A DNA stretch of 64,000 bases from assembly GCA_930367205.1 (NCBI GenBank), contig OV884011.1, positions 126,613,208 to 126,677,207 of the forward strand, given 5' to 3'. The notes beneath the pieces were generated by a model that had not been told where the DNA came from, ran no database searches, and saw only the letters and a program-made list of their open reading frames with translations. A program made the position numbers and the translations under genes. Of the stretch, positions 1 through 10,731 are shown one piece after another; position 1 is the stretch's first letter; each line of letters begins with the position of its first letter. This DNA comes from Acanthosoma haemorrhoidale. Lineage: Eukaryota > Arthropoda > Insecta > Hemiptera > Acanthosomatidae.

Positions 1-394
1 TAGACACCATGCAATCTAATATGAATCCGTCTAAGAATAATTGAGGAAGATACACGATTTTCCACTCTAGCATATTAAATTACTGGAGGGGAGCTGTCTT
101 CAGTTACAAAACTCAGAAACGTCACGAAATCCGACAAATAAATGATAAGGGAGATGGTCGTTCTGCAGATAATTCTGACTTAGGAAGATCTTAAAAGTTT
201 CACGGCATGAATAAAGTTTCACATGACACAAGTGACAGAAAGAGAGATATCTAGCTTGCGTGTGTCAGAGAAAGAGGGAGAGTGTGTGTGAGTTATCTCC
301 GAAATGTCATGAGTTAACCAGCTAAGTCCTGTCAAGCCCCATATCGGACTTAGAAGTTACCTTCACTCGTGATCCACCTATTGACTTAAGATAT
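1..394. other. AT-rich stretch, nothing assigned
   Basis: I see no convincing coding frame, repeat or RNA gene here. A short run around 240-300 is rich in GA/GT dinucleotides. It ends where homology to dispersed repeat R begins. Confidence 0.5.
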
Positions 395-830
395 ATAAAA
401 ATTTTATTTTACGTTCCGACATTGATCTGATGTCGATAGTTTTATAATGGTTTATTTGGTCGAGATAGTATTATTAAGTTGATAAGAAGAGGTTCATTGT
501 AATATATAATAATATTTAATTATTAATGAATTAATTATACTTTCTCACTATTAGTTCATTTCTTATCGTTATGAGAAAATTAATATTTATTTGGATAGAC
601 CAGCTATTTCCAATACCTATAAACTAGAATCCCGGCACCAGGAAAAGAACATAATAAACTGAGCACGGCTACCAGGTCCCACCAATGGGAACTGAACCTG
701 TCACTTAATTCACTGGGTCCTGGTCATCGAAGCCCTTGTGCTGAATTATAGCCCATAAAGTACATTTATAGTACCATTAGCCGGTAGAATATTAAATATA
801 TATATTGAAACCTACCTCATTTTTTACCAT
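395..830 (-). repeat. Dispersed repeat R, copy 1 (possibly SINE-related)
   Basis: Read on the minus strand, this segment matches the repeat at 24200-25262 almost throughout, including the stretch around the words GGTCATCGAAGCC and CTTATCAACTTAA. On the minus strand it contains GGTTCAGTTCCC, which resembles an RNA polymerase III B box, at about 687-698. About 45 bases upstream lies CAGCACAAGGG, a weak A-box-like word. This suggests a tRNA-derived head, but only weakly. The copy is uninterrupted at the point where copy 2 carries an LTR, so it serves as an empty-site reference. A further matching block lies at 1415-1545. Confidence 0.7.
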
Positions 831-1414
831 TTCTCTTTCTACTTTATTTGATCAATTTAACTTAACTAATTTGGCAGGTCCGTCATGAGATCTTTAATTC
901 AAATTGTTTTATGTCTTTGACATAGGAATTTATCCCGATTGAATCGCCCGATCTCAAGGCTAATGTTGTAGTTATTAATAAATTGAGAAACTAGGAATTG
1001 TGAAATATATTCAAATAAAATGGTTATAAAAAATAATTATAATTAACATAGATTACTGACAAAAGTATAAAAAAATATTCAATTCCTTTAAAATTAGGAT
1101 AGTTACTACTAATTACAAAAACATGAATTTGAGCTCAATTTCTTTTAATGGATCCATAATAAGAAACAATATTAATGTCACCCAATCGATGATCTTCCTG
1201 TAATCCAATCAACGTTACTTTCTGCTGTTGGTTCTTCTCCTCTCTTCCTGTATGGTAACCACCAATTCGGGAGCTTGCTAACTGCGTTCTTCTTGACGGT
1301 TGTGCTAAGACTGGATTCTCGCTCATCCCCACTCCTAGGAGTATAAGGGAAAAAAAATGACCCTTACCATATGTGAGGGTCATGATCTTCATCCTCAAAT
1401 ATCATGAATTTTAC
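831..1414. other. 584-bp segment present only in R copy 1
   Basis: Homology between the two R copies is continuous except here. In copy 2 the flanking words join directly within a few bases. The segment is either an insertion into copy 1 or a deletion from copy 2. It is AT-rich for most of its length, with a mixed-composition part at about 1140-1390. I see no protein homology and no clear terminal repeats or target duplication, partly because the junction is AT-rich. Confidence 0.5.
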
Positions 1415-1545
1415 AATATATACATATAATATCCACCACTATCCATTATCCTGTATTATACCATTAGTGCATAGAGTTAATAAAAACTTTATTACAAAGG
1501 ATTATATTGTAGTGGAGTTAAGAGAAACTAATAATAATTTCTATT
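1415..1545 (-). repeat. Dispersed repeat R, copy 1, outer block
   Basis: The reverse complement of this block matches 24080-24200, for example around TCCACTACAATATAATCC and AATGCACTAATGGTATAA. It is the continuation of R copy 1 beyond the unshared 584-bp segment. Confidence 0.7.
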
Positions 1546-1846
1546 TACAATCACCAAGCCAGCATTTGTTCTGTTTAACCTGGTATGTCATTACCCTAAC
1601 AAGTAAAACTATTTGCAACCCCACCTTAAATAAATAAATAAATAAAAAATAAATAATAAATTAAATAAAACCACTAAATAAACAAGGCTAAGAAAACCAA
1701 TCTGCATTAAAAACAAGTCAACTGATGGTTTAAACAAAACACTACTTACCCATTCAATACAGAAGGCACGTAAATTATAGTAGATCCCCTCTCTTTTTAT
1801 AAACTATACACATGTACTTAAGTTAATCAACTATGCTTAATATATA

Positions 1847-2289
1847 CTCTGCCTTCGCCTCGCTAAAAATAGCACCTCCTTAGGAGAGACCTCTCCCTCG
1901 CGGACGACGGTTGCCGTGGCCCTAAAACCGCCTCCCGAAAAAATCCAGTATGCTTCTCTTCACACTCTTTGGGATCCGGACGGTTTTCGCCTACCCTTAG
2001 ATACCGAGTGTGAATTCGTGGTCATTCCAAGATAAGCCTACCCTGTCCCTCTTCTCTTGAACATACTGCTTTGTCGAGGCACACCTTCAATGATCTTATG
2101 GAGTCAAAGCAAAACGAATTAAGCCACCCGTCGACTAGGCCGGCAGCAAGGGTGAAAGACCACAGGTCCACCCGTCTTGTTTCTCTCTAGGCGCTCGCCG
2201 ACCGGCGGCTAGAGATTGTAGTGACCCTAGCGCGCGACGGGTGTTTCCTCCCCACATTGGGTACTCACACATCTGATAACTACCCGACA
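1847..2289 (+). mobile_element. LTR-B fragment, 5'-truncated (R/U5 part)
   Basis: This segment matches, in opposite orientation, the LTR at 20968-21751, including the words GTGAATTCGTGGTCATTCC and GACGGTTTTCGCCTACCC. It ends in CCCGACA, the shared 3' end of this LTR family. The U3 part and TATA box are missing, so it is truncated at its left end. It stands out from its surroundings by higher GC content. No internal retroelement sequence follows it, so it is either a remnant of a solo LTR or the edge of a deleted element. Confidence 0.75.
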
Positions 2290-4150
2290 CCGATGTTTAG
2301 AAAATTTAGTTTTTAAACTCGCCTTCTAGGACACATAGAAAACTCATCATACTCGTGTTAAATGCTTTCAGACCAATCGAAAGAATGAGATCGTTTGAGG
2401 ACGGACGTATGGTGTGAATGGTTTAGGCATGATAGGGAATATTGACTGCGATATAGCTTACTACCATTCTCTAGCCAGAGAGGAATACACACTCTATAAA
2501 ATAAGATTCATTTTATTACCTTAAAAAACGATTATATAGAACCGAATTCTCAACACAACCAAGAACTGAAATAATACTCTATTTCGCAAGGACTATTAGA
2601 TTATTGAAATTGAACGATTTCAAGTGAATAAACAGATCGTTCATACTGCAGGAATATAATTAATCAAAATTTAACAATTCCTAGATCTCACTTTTGGAAC
2701 AAAGAATAAAGGATTATTTCTATATTTTTATTCTCCTCAGAGAGGATATTTTTTACTTAAACAAAAGCAGCTTACTTGTGAAAATCCCCAGTCTAAGTCT
2801 TACTGCTGTAATACAAATGGTCTTTCAGTATCACGGATTAGGATTTTCTCTAGCATTTAATCATTCTCTCTCGAAATCATTGTTTTAGCTCGTAAATGGT
2901 TTTTCAAGAAATGGCTAGTGTGGAAAAAAATAGCTTAATATGAATTACATATGTTCGCTGAACTTTTTTCTCTCTTAATAAATAGTACTTCAAAGTACTA
3001 TACCGGATATAGACAAATAATTTAATATTTCTTTTTGGAACAATTAAAACATTTTGTCACCGTGTAGGGGGGTAGGTAATATTTTGACTGCAAACACCTC
3101 CCTTCTAATATTTTCATTCCAAACACAAGTTGCTAATGAATTTTATTAGAATGGTATTACCTAATTTAAACTCACGGTATACCTTTCCTCATTTATTGTT
3201 TGTTTGACACCTTACGATTTTTACTAATAATTAGTTCTTGATTTCCACAGGAGTAATTGGTTTATAGGGTTCGGGGATATTTTTCAAAACCAAAAACCCT
3301 TATCATTTGTGTTTGTGGGTCCCCTGTAATAGCAGGAAAGAGGTTCAGTCAGCTAGCTATCCGAAAAAATCAACCTCATGATAAATAATTAGGGCTAATA
3401 AAAAAAAAATGGAAATGACAAAATAAATATTTTCTTGTCAAATCGAGTATACTATTCTGAAAACCTATCAGTCTTTAACCTACATTAAGCTTGTTGCTCT
3501 TTATCCTAATTTGTTTCAATTCCCCTTTAACTGTCATCTTTTATTTCAGTAATCACAATAATTATCTATAAATTCGTTTTACGCTATAATTTCATTATTG
3601 AAAAAGTCTATATTTGTTTTCAAAAAGTTCATGTATCAAAATACATATTAATTACATCATCATTGAATTATAGAATATTGTTAACTGTTACGTGGAAATA
3701 CCACGCACCGAAATACTGCATTGGAAGTTTAATGAATGAATAAATGTTCATTAAAACACAAGGAAAAAATCTCTATTTAAAATTGAGCACCATGCTATTT
3801 GAATCCAAACAGCTATTAATGAACTGACCTAAGGTAGTAGAAATAAATAGCGAAACCTGCAACCACAAGGGAAAAAATATATACAAATAAAATCTGTCTC
3901 TTAATGATCTCCGGGAATAATTGTCCGGGAACATATGGAGGATAGGCAGGTTCATTTAAACCTTAGTAAACAAATTCTCTACTCCTTTTCCTTTCCAGAT
4001 AAAAGGGAAACAATTTTTTTGGGATAGAGTCATCTGAGTCAACATTTAAAAAAATCCAGAAGGAAGTTTTGCTTATAAAAATAAATACGGTTATTTTTTA
4101 ATTCGAAGCTGAAAAAAAACAAGCATTAAGTAGTAAAGAAAAATATGAAC
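2290..4150. other. AT-rich stretch, nothing assigned
   Basis: Only short frames of up to about 64 codons without recognisable motifs are present. I see no repeats shared with the rest of the window. Confidence 0.5.
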
Positions 4151-4159
4151 TGAAAACTT

Positions 4160-4260
4160 TTGATTAATAAAATAGGTGTCATCACGGTGAATCGAACCTA
4201 GAATATACCTTAAATTGAGAAAGATCCCGCTGCACTACTGACCCACTTAAGACTTAGATT
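4160..4260 (-). mobile_element. tRNA-derived SINE-like head, copy 1
   Basis: On the minus strand, TGGGTCAGTAGTGCAG (4230-4245) matches the pol III A box of tRNAs, and GGTTCGATTC (4189-4198) matches the B box. Their starts are about 47 bases apart, as in a tRNA. After the B box comes ACACCTATTTTATTAAT. The same order and the same downstream word recur at 59606-59688, which supports a dispersed SINE family rather than a chance match. No cloverleaf with good stems is apparent, so this is not a functional tRNA gene. Confidence 0.6.
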
Positions 4261-4539
4261 TTGAACCCGTTGAGAATGTTATTACTAAGTTTTGCTGTTT
4301 TAAATCTATTATACCATTACACATTCTATTACTGTACAATTGATTCCCTCAATAAATAGACACACTTCTACGCAAAGCACCAAAATAAAAATTAAATAGA
4401 TCTATATTTAAATAACAGGGATTTACACAACAAAAAAAATTAAAATTTGAGAATTTTCTTTTAATGAGAAAAAAAAGACTAACAAACAACAAATCTGACA
4501 AATTGTTTCCTACAATAAAAAAATCTGCAAAAATATGAA

Positions 4540-5063
4540 GAGTTTTCATAACGATCTTAATATACCCTACACTCTTGAACTTATCCCTTCCAAGTTCATG
4601 AAATTTTATAGTAACCTATACAACCACCCTAATCCCCAAGCACAATTATTACGCTCCGCCACTCGTCCCTATAATCCTCCTCGGAGATTAAAGCGGCAGT
4701 GGCCTATTCACCTGCTATACATACGAGACAGTGGGAGTCCTGGCAGTGACCAGTTTCTCCAATCATGTCCTAAGCGTCTGTGGCTCTCACGCTCTTGGTC
4801 AGCCTCCACTAACGCGTATCCAGTGACACGACTGACGGAGGAGCGTGGAGGACCTTCTTAGATTCCGCTTCCTCTTTCTCATGGGAGGGAGGTGACAACC
4901 ATGTGGATTGGGGTGGTCCCTGGGCTGTTTGTTTGTAAATACTGTTTAGATGAGCGAGCGAATGAAAATTATAAATATGAATTGAATGAGAAAATTTATC
5001 ACAATTACTTATTGTCCAATAAGACAGATAGTATTTTATCACAATAAAGAAGTTTAATATTAA
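4540..5063 (+). pseudogene. Jockey-like LINE copy A, 3' fragment
   Basis: This is a severely 5'-truncated non-LTR retrotransposon copy. It keeps only the last 60 or so codons of ORF2 (frame of 4535-4861, ending in the family's NPPRRLKRQWP-type tail) and the 3' UTR. The UTR carries the family's conserved word GTGGGAGTCCTGGCA near 4731 and a polyadenylation signal AATAAA at 5043-5048. The ORF2 stop of copy B (LL-stop) is read through here, giving a longer frame with no meaning. Copy B begins directly after its tail. Confidence 0.85.
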
Positions 5064-5068
5064 AAATT

Positions 5069-7635
5069 ATCTGCACTCTTATCCACAAACTCCACCCCTC
5101 TCCCTCCTCAGACTCCTACCTATTGGCCTGCAGATCCCTATCGAAATCCTGACATCCTTGATTTCTTCATCCACCATGGAATAGGATCGATAAATTCGTC
5201 CACTACACGGCTCGATGACCTGTCGTCCGACCATAGCCCTCTACTCCTCACTCTTTCGTTACACCCCATCCCCAAACTACCTCCTCCCTCATTCATCAGA
5301 GGTCCAGTCGACTGGGACCACTTCCGTGAACTTCTAACTAATTCCATTGACCTCAAAGTTACCCTAAAAACACCTCATGATCTAGACCATGCCGTACATT
5401 CCCTTACTACCTTAATCCAACAATGTACATGGAATGCTTCAAAGCCTCGACCTTCCCCGTATGCCCAGAACAAAACTTCTTTACCTCAAAACCTACTCGA
5501 CCTTATCCACATCAAACGCCGCTCCAAAGCCTTATGGCAAAGAACCCGACACCCTGCCGATCGCCGCTGTTACAATCAAAACTGTAAATTGTTAAAGCGA
5601 GAGTTGGCAACCTTCCGATCCCAAACATTTAATTCTTACCTATCCTCTTTATCCACTCAGGACAACTCTCTTTGGAGAGCTACCCAAAATATCCTAAAAT
5701 ACCATTATGTATCACATCCACTTCGTCGTGGCGATGGGTCCTGGGCTGCGTCAGATGGAGAGAGATCTGAAGCATTCGCACAGCACCTCTCACATACTTT
5801 CACACCTCATCCCAACCAGCATAATCCATCCCACGATACGAAGGTCGAAGATTTCCTTATTTCTCCGATTCCTCTTTCACTTCCTCCAAAGGCAGTCAAT
5901 CCCTCCGAGGTCCAATACCACTTAAAAAACCTACCACTCCGTAAATCTCCTGGATACGATCTTCTCACTGCTCAGATCCTTCGACAACTCCCACCCAAAG
6001 CAATAATTTTCCTCACCTATATATTTAATTGTATCCTTAGAACCACCCACTACCCACTTCTCTGGAAATATTCCATTATCGTCCTCTTTCAGAAACCTGG
6101 AAAGTCCCCAAATGATCCCTCATCTTACCGCCCAATCAGTCTACTTCCAATCCTTTCAAAAGTTTTTGAAAGAATCCTACTCAAACGCCTTTTGCCTATA
6201 GTTGAATCCAAAAACCTTCTTCCTAACCATCAATTTGGCTTTCGCTTCAGACACTCCACTGCTCAACAAGGCCTTCGCGTTGTTGACCATATCTCCTCCG
6301 CACTTGAAAGCAAACACTACTGCACGGGTGCTTTCTTGGACGTAGCTCAGGCTTTTGACCGGGTATGGCACCCAGGTTTGCTTTACAAACTAAAAATCTC
6401 CTTACCGCAGACCCTTTATCTAATCCTTCAATCCTATCTGTCTAACAGGTTCTTTCGGGTCCGTTGTGGTTCAGAATACTCCGATTATTACCCCATAGAA
6501 GCAGGAGTTCCTCAAGGCAGCGTCCTTGGCCCTATCCTGTATACCCTTTTCACTGCTGACATTCCGTTAAGTCCTAGCACCTTCCTTGCAACTTTTGCTG
6601 ACGACACAGCAATTCTCTCGTCACATCCCAATCCGTCAACGGCATCCTACAACCTCCAAAATCGCCTCACTAAGATAGAGAAGTGGTGCAACATCTGGCG
6701 CATCAAGGTCAATGAAGGCAAATGCGTTCACACCACATTTACTCTCCGTCGAGGATCCTGCCCGTCCGTAACCTTCAATTCAATTCCGCTTCCCATGTCC
6801 AATACAGTTAGATATCTAGGTTTTCATCTAGACAAAAGACTGACTTGGAACCCTCACACAAGACTTAAAAGACAAGAATCGAACAGACGGTTTGGACAGT
6901 TATACAGACTACTGAACAGAAACTCTAACCTCACACTAGAAAACAAACTCCACGTATACAAACAGTTATTAAAACCAATTTGGACTTACGGAATAGAGTT
7001 ATGGGGGACAGCCAAACCATCGAACATCAAACGTATCCAAACATTCCAATCCAAAGTCCTCAGAACCATAGTCAACGCACCCTTTTATATTAAAAACTCA
7101 TCCCTTCACAGAGATCTCCATGTACCAACTGTCCTTGACCTTATACCCTCAAGATTTTCCAAATTTCACCAAAACCTTTCCGCACATCCGAATCCTTTGG
7201 TCGACTCCATATCCAGTAACATTCATCCTTACAATCCTCCTCGACGCCTAAAACGGCGGTGGCCTCACGACCTATTATAAATAGACATTCTATGTCATGG
7301 GGTCCTGGCACTGGCCATCATCCCCACTCATGTCCTGAGCGTGTGTGGCTCTCTTGCCCTCTCTGTGGCCTGCGCCGGATGGTGCCACGGCCGGAGAGGG
7401 GGCGGGGGGAGCTTCGCTGCTTCCGGCCTTTCCGCCAGCTTGCTGGGGGATTGGCTTCGGGGGCGGGGGGGCTCCTGGGCTGAATCTGTATGTATATAGG
7501 TATGAATGGACTGTATATAGGTATGAATGGAATTGTATATAAGGTATGAATGATCTCTCAGCACAATTATTAATGCTGGAAAAGGCAAATTGTAATTTTT
7601 TTTCAATAAAGAATTTATATATAAAATATTAAAAA
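5069..7635 (+). mobile_element. Jockey-like LINE copy B, 5'-truncated
   Basis: This non-LTR retrotransposon copy is truncated inside the endonuclease domain and retains the whole reverse-transcriptase ORF end and a 3' UTR with AATAAA at 7605-7610. An AATATTAAAA-type word lies just before its 5' end (about 5056-5068) and a near copy lies after its tail (about 7627-7642). I read these as a target-site duplication, so B inserted into the tail of copy A. The UTR departs from the other copies: after the shared TGTCCTGAGCG word it becomes very GC-rich (about 7360-7475) and then carries three tandem units of a GTATATAGGTATGAATG-type word. Confidence 0.85.
5070..7280 (+). CDS. Non-LTR reverse transcriptase (ORF2, partial)
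   Basis: This encodes the polyprotein that nicks target DNA and reverse-transcribes the element's own RNA. The frame is open from the truncation point to TAA at 7278-7280. No true start is present because the 5' end is lost; a start at the TTG at 5589 would be arbitrary. The first part is the C-terminal endonuclease region, with YWPADPYRNPDILDFF and SDHSPLLL, the latter the typical SDH motif. The RT follows: KSPGYDLL, then HQFGFR, then the palm motif FLDVAQAFDRVWH with its aspartate (about 6340), then GVPQGSVLGPILY (about 6508), then the catalytic FADD (about 6597), then RYLGFHLDKRLTWN. The tail has no RNase H. All visible RT motifs are intact, which makes this the best-preserved coding region in the window. 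The clade call (Jockey-like) rests on motif style only. Confidence 0.88.
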   Translation, partial: SALLSTNSTPLPPQTPTYWPADPYRNPDILDFFIHHGIGSINSSTTRLDDLSSDHSPLLLTLSLHPIPKLPPPSFIRGPVDWDHFRELLTNSIDLKVTLKTPHDLDHAVHSLTTLIQQCTWNASKPRPSPYAQNKTSLPQNLLDLIHIKRRSKALWQRTRHPADRRCYNQNCKLLKRELATFRSQTFNSYLSSLSTQDNSLWRATQNILKYHYVSHPLRRGDGSWAASDGERSEAFAQHLSHTFTPHPNQHNPSHDTKVEDFLISPIPLSLPPKAVNPSEVQYHLKNLPLRKSPGYDLLTAQILRQLPPKAIIFLTYIFNCILRTTHYPLLWKYSIIVLFQKPGKSPNDPSSYRPISLLPILSKVFERILLKRLLPIVESKNLLPNHQFGFRFRHSTAQQGLRVVDHISSALESKHYCTGAFLDVAQAFDRVWHPGLLYKLKISLPQTLYLILQSYLSNRFFRVRCGSEYSDYYPIEAGVPQGSVLGPILYTLFTADIPLSPSTFLATFADDTAILSSHPNPSTASYNLQNRLTKIEKWCNIWRIKVNEGKCVHTTFTLRRGSCPSVTFNSIPLPMSNTVRYLGFHLDKRLTWNPHTRLKRQESNRRFGQLYRLLNRNSNLTLENKLHVYKQLLKPIWTYGIELWGTAKPSNIKRIQTFQSKVLRTIVNAPFYIKNSSLHRDLHVPTVLDLIPSRFSKFHQNLSAHPNPLVDSISSNIHPYNPPRRLKRRWPHDLL

Positions 7636-7740
7636 AATTAAATAATATTATCCTAGCAGGCCTGTAATTGTTATGAACTAAAATTAATTTGATCAATGTC
7701 GTAGTAAAACGAAATAAATTATCGTTTGACAGTGCAAAAT

Positions 7741-8130
7741 AGTAAGTGACAGTTTTCCAAAATTTACTAAAACTATTCTTTACCCCCCCCCCCCAAACCA
7801 AAGAAGAGTAAGTGACAGTTCTCCAAAGTTTACTAAAACTATTCTTCACCCCCCCCCCAAACCAAAGAAGAGTAAGTGACAGTTTCCAACGTTTACTAAA
7901 ACTATTCCTACCCTCCCCCCCCCAAACCAAAGAAGAGTAAGTGACAGTTCTCTAAAATTTACTAAAACTATTCTTCGCCCCCCCCCCCCCCCAAACCAAA
8001 GAAGAGTAAGTGACAGTTCTCCAAAATTTCCTAAAACTATTCTTCGCCCCCCCCCAAAACCAAAGAAGAGTAAGTGACAGTTCTCTAAAATTTACTAAAA
8101 CTATTCTTCGCCCCCCCCCCCTAAACCAAA
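7741..8130. repeat. Minisatellite, six units of about 65 bp
   Basis: Units begin at about 7741, 7807, 7871, 7936, 8005 and 8069, each starting AGTAAGTGACAGTT and including TTTACTAAAACTATTCTT followed by a homopolymer C tract of 8 to 14 bases and AAACCAAAGAAG. Spacing varies from 64 to 69, mainly through C-tract length. The open frames across the array, on the minus strand, are a by-product of the repeat and not a gene. Confidence 0.95.
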
Positions 8131-8197
8131 GACAAAAAGGAAAAGACAAACTTTGTATGTTTTATTAATGTTGATCAGGTTGTTAAATAACGACATA

Positions 8198-8480
8198 TCA
8201 TCGTGATCCTTCCAGATCAAAGGCCCTCAAATACATTCGGCCAGCTACCTTCATTTCCCTTGGTGGGTTGGCGAAAGGAACCTTGCCGTATGGTGTGCAA
8301 CAAGCCCAAAATGACCGCACTGCACTGTCACCATCACAACCAAAAACCTCCACTCGGAGTGGTCCTAACCACCAGCTGCCACGTCGTCTCTCTCCCACAC
8401 TTCTTGTATTTCTCCCACCTCTTATCTTTCCTCTATCTGCTGTCAGCTGACCTTGTGTGTGACATCACAGACTCTTCGAT
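8198..8480. other. GC-richer unassigned segment with overlapping short frames
   Basis: This stretch is clearly less AT-rich than its flanks and holds overlapping open frames on both strands (8203-8580 and 8268-8450 plus, 8198-8398 minus). The plus frame at 8268 stays open upstream of its ATG to about 8204. I recognise no domain. It could be a host exon, an old element or a chance stretch. No clear splice sites stand out. Confidence 0.25.
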
Positions 8481-10729
8481 ACATCATCCCATTAAAAAGA
8501 AACTCAATTGTCCAGTAAAAAAACATGGTTTGGGGAAAACCGGGTTATATTTTTTAATGATTGTCGTCACTTGGCTATGAACTTGTAGAGAGATAAATAT
8601 ACTGACAAAACAGGATCGTTTAATAGTAGAGCTTTCGGATTAAGTAGTCCTAGCGAGTTGTCAATGGGCGTAACTAAATCTGAGTATCCCTCCCTAATCG
8701 TATTTTAGTTTTGTTACAAAAAAAAAAGAAAAAAATAAAGAAAATGGGCCTGATGTCTTATTTTGTGATAAAGAGCCTACGGGGTCTGGCCCTTGCTGGA
8801 GCTGTCACATAAATCTCTCTCCTTAAAGAGCTCTCTTATCCCCCTCCTTTCGCCAACAGGTGAAATTCTTTTGAATGATTATTCAATAACTTTTAATAGC
8901 GAACAAACTATAGAATAGTTTGGGTACCTAAAATTTCGCGATAAGCAGTTATTTGTCACTAAGATTTTTTTACCTCCAAATTTATTTTATCAAGTCAAAT
9001 TTAAATAATTACAAAATGTAAATAAACAGAAAAATCGTGTTCATATTTCAAACGTGAGATTTTGCACTACTATAAATTCTGCGAATCAAGGGGTTTAATT
9101 GCTAAAGGATATAAGGGATCCTTGAATTCGGAATGGTATTTTTACACGGTCTTCATTAAGAACTGAAAAAAGCCTGATTGTATATTTATTGAACATTCCC
9201 TTACTAGTGAAACTGCCTCAAGAGCATGGGGCATTTGGGCATAATTTATATGTAAATATTGTATCAATGCAAACTGTACACAATGAATGAATAAAATTGT
9301 ATATGTCTGAGTGGATTCTTACATTTCAATTAATATCAATATATTATGCGTTGTGTACAAAATATATAGCACATGATCTATTCACTTTTTTTACGTTAAT
9401 TATTGTTTTTGTAACTCCCCAGATTAATTAATTTTCACCCGAATATTCCTGATAAATTAGGCACCTCATTTCCAATAGAACCTAATTTGACAAATTAGGA
9501 TTAAATTACATTAGCACTATCCTTACATTCGCAGTACAACGTTATTTTTACGCATTAATGTATATTATTATATATTATATTCGATGTAATACATAATTAT
9601 AATAATAAATTATTTAAATAATAACAATAATATATTAAATATTATAATATAGCTATACAAACATTCCCAAGTGGCTTAAAAAATAAATACACAAATAGGA
9701 CATAAAAACTTAAAAATTGTTTTAATTATTCATTATAGTTTATAGAGTTAAAGAAAATGAAATGAAGTAAGTAAATGGAATCACGTACTAGAAAAAACAT
9801 TCTTGTGATAATACTTTACATTTGATTATTTTATAAGAAACTTCAGCATTATTAACTGGATTTTGTAGACCTGAGTAGGTGTTTATTTATTAATATGAAT
9901 ATCCCATTACTTGCCTTCCAATATAGTTAAACCATTTCCAGCAGTTCTATACTGCCATTTTCTATAACTATTAACAGTAGTTTAAATTAATATAATTGTC
10001 CTAGATTAGTACTACAATAGTCTAAAATAACTATAACTATTACCAGTAGTCTAAATTAACAACTATCCGTTTTATATATTAACGTCTTGTTTAAAATCAA
10101 AATTATAATTATAATGAGCCGTATATGATAATTTAGTTCGGTTTAAAAAAATTTTACTAAACGATGAGTATGGTGTAGACATTATATTTTAATGATTTTA
10201 TCTACAACCGATAATATTCTTAGAAATACATCGCCGTTTTCTGTATATTTACCTGATATGAATCATCTGAGTACAATATCTAATTGATGATATCCACTTC
10301 TTCATTAATATCAGGTACCGTTTTCGTGCTATTAGTAGAATAAAGTTAAAATAAGTTTTTATTATTTGTATCAGGAATTATAGTCGTAATGTCATGAAAT
10401 TCATGTAATTGTCATTTATAAGAACACGATAGAATAAATTGTGCTTTTTAATTAAAAAAAAATATTTTCCTATAATATCTAGAAGGGTTTTAAATGAAAA
10501 ATCTAAGCACTTTCATTAATAATATATAATTATCATCAAATAACAAAAAAAGATATTAATATTCTCTTTGGTACTTATTCATAGCCTCTATTTCGCTCTA
10601 TTTGCTGCACGAAATTATTTGAGAATTTTTCTCTCGATGTTGCCGTGATGTCAAAATTAACAAGAACTGCATAAAAGAAAAAAACTGTATTTTATTAATT
10701 CATAACTAATTTGGTAATAATTGACACAA
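8481..10729. other. AT-rich stretch, nothing assigned
   Basis: No coding frame of note is present. A short AT-microsatellite-like run lies at about 9540-9660. A weak LINE-tail-like sequence with AATAAA at about 9290 could not be matched to the family in this window. Confidence 0.45.
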
Positions 10730-10731
10730 TA

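Noticed and set aside
7328..8149. Minus-strand protein with repeated VWGGGVKNSFSK motif
   Set aside because: It is a by-product of the C-rich minisatellite. Each motif is one 65-bp unit, and the frame runs on into the GC-rich LINE 3' UTR.
9180..9310. LINE-tail-like sequence with TGTAAATATTG and AATGAATGAATAAA
   Set aside because: It resembles the Jockey-like tail only in common AT-rich words. The diagnostic GTGGGAGTCCTGGCA and TTATTGCC words are absent.
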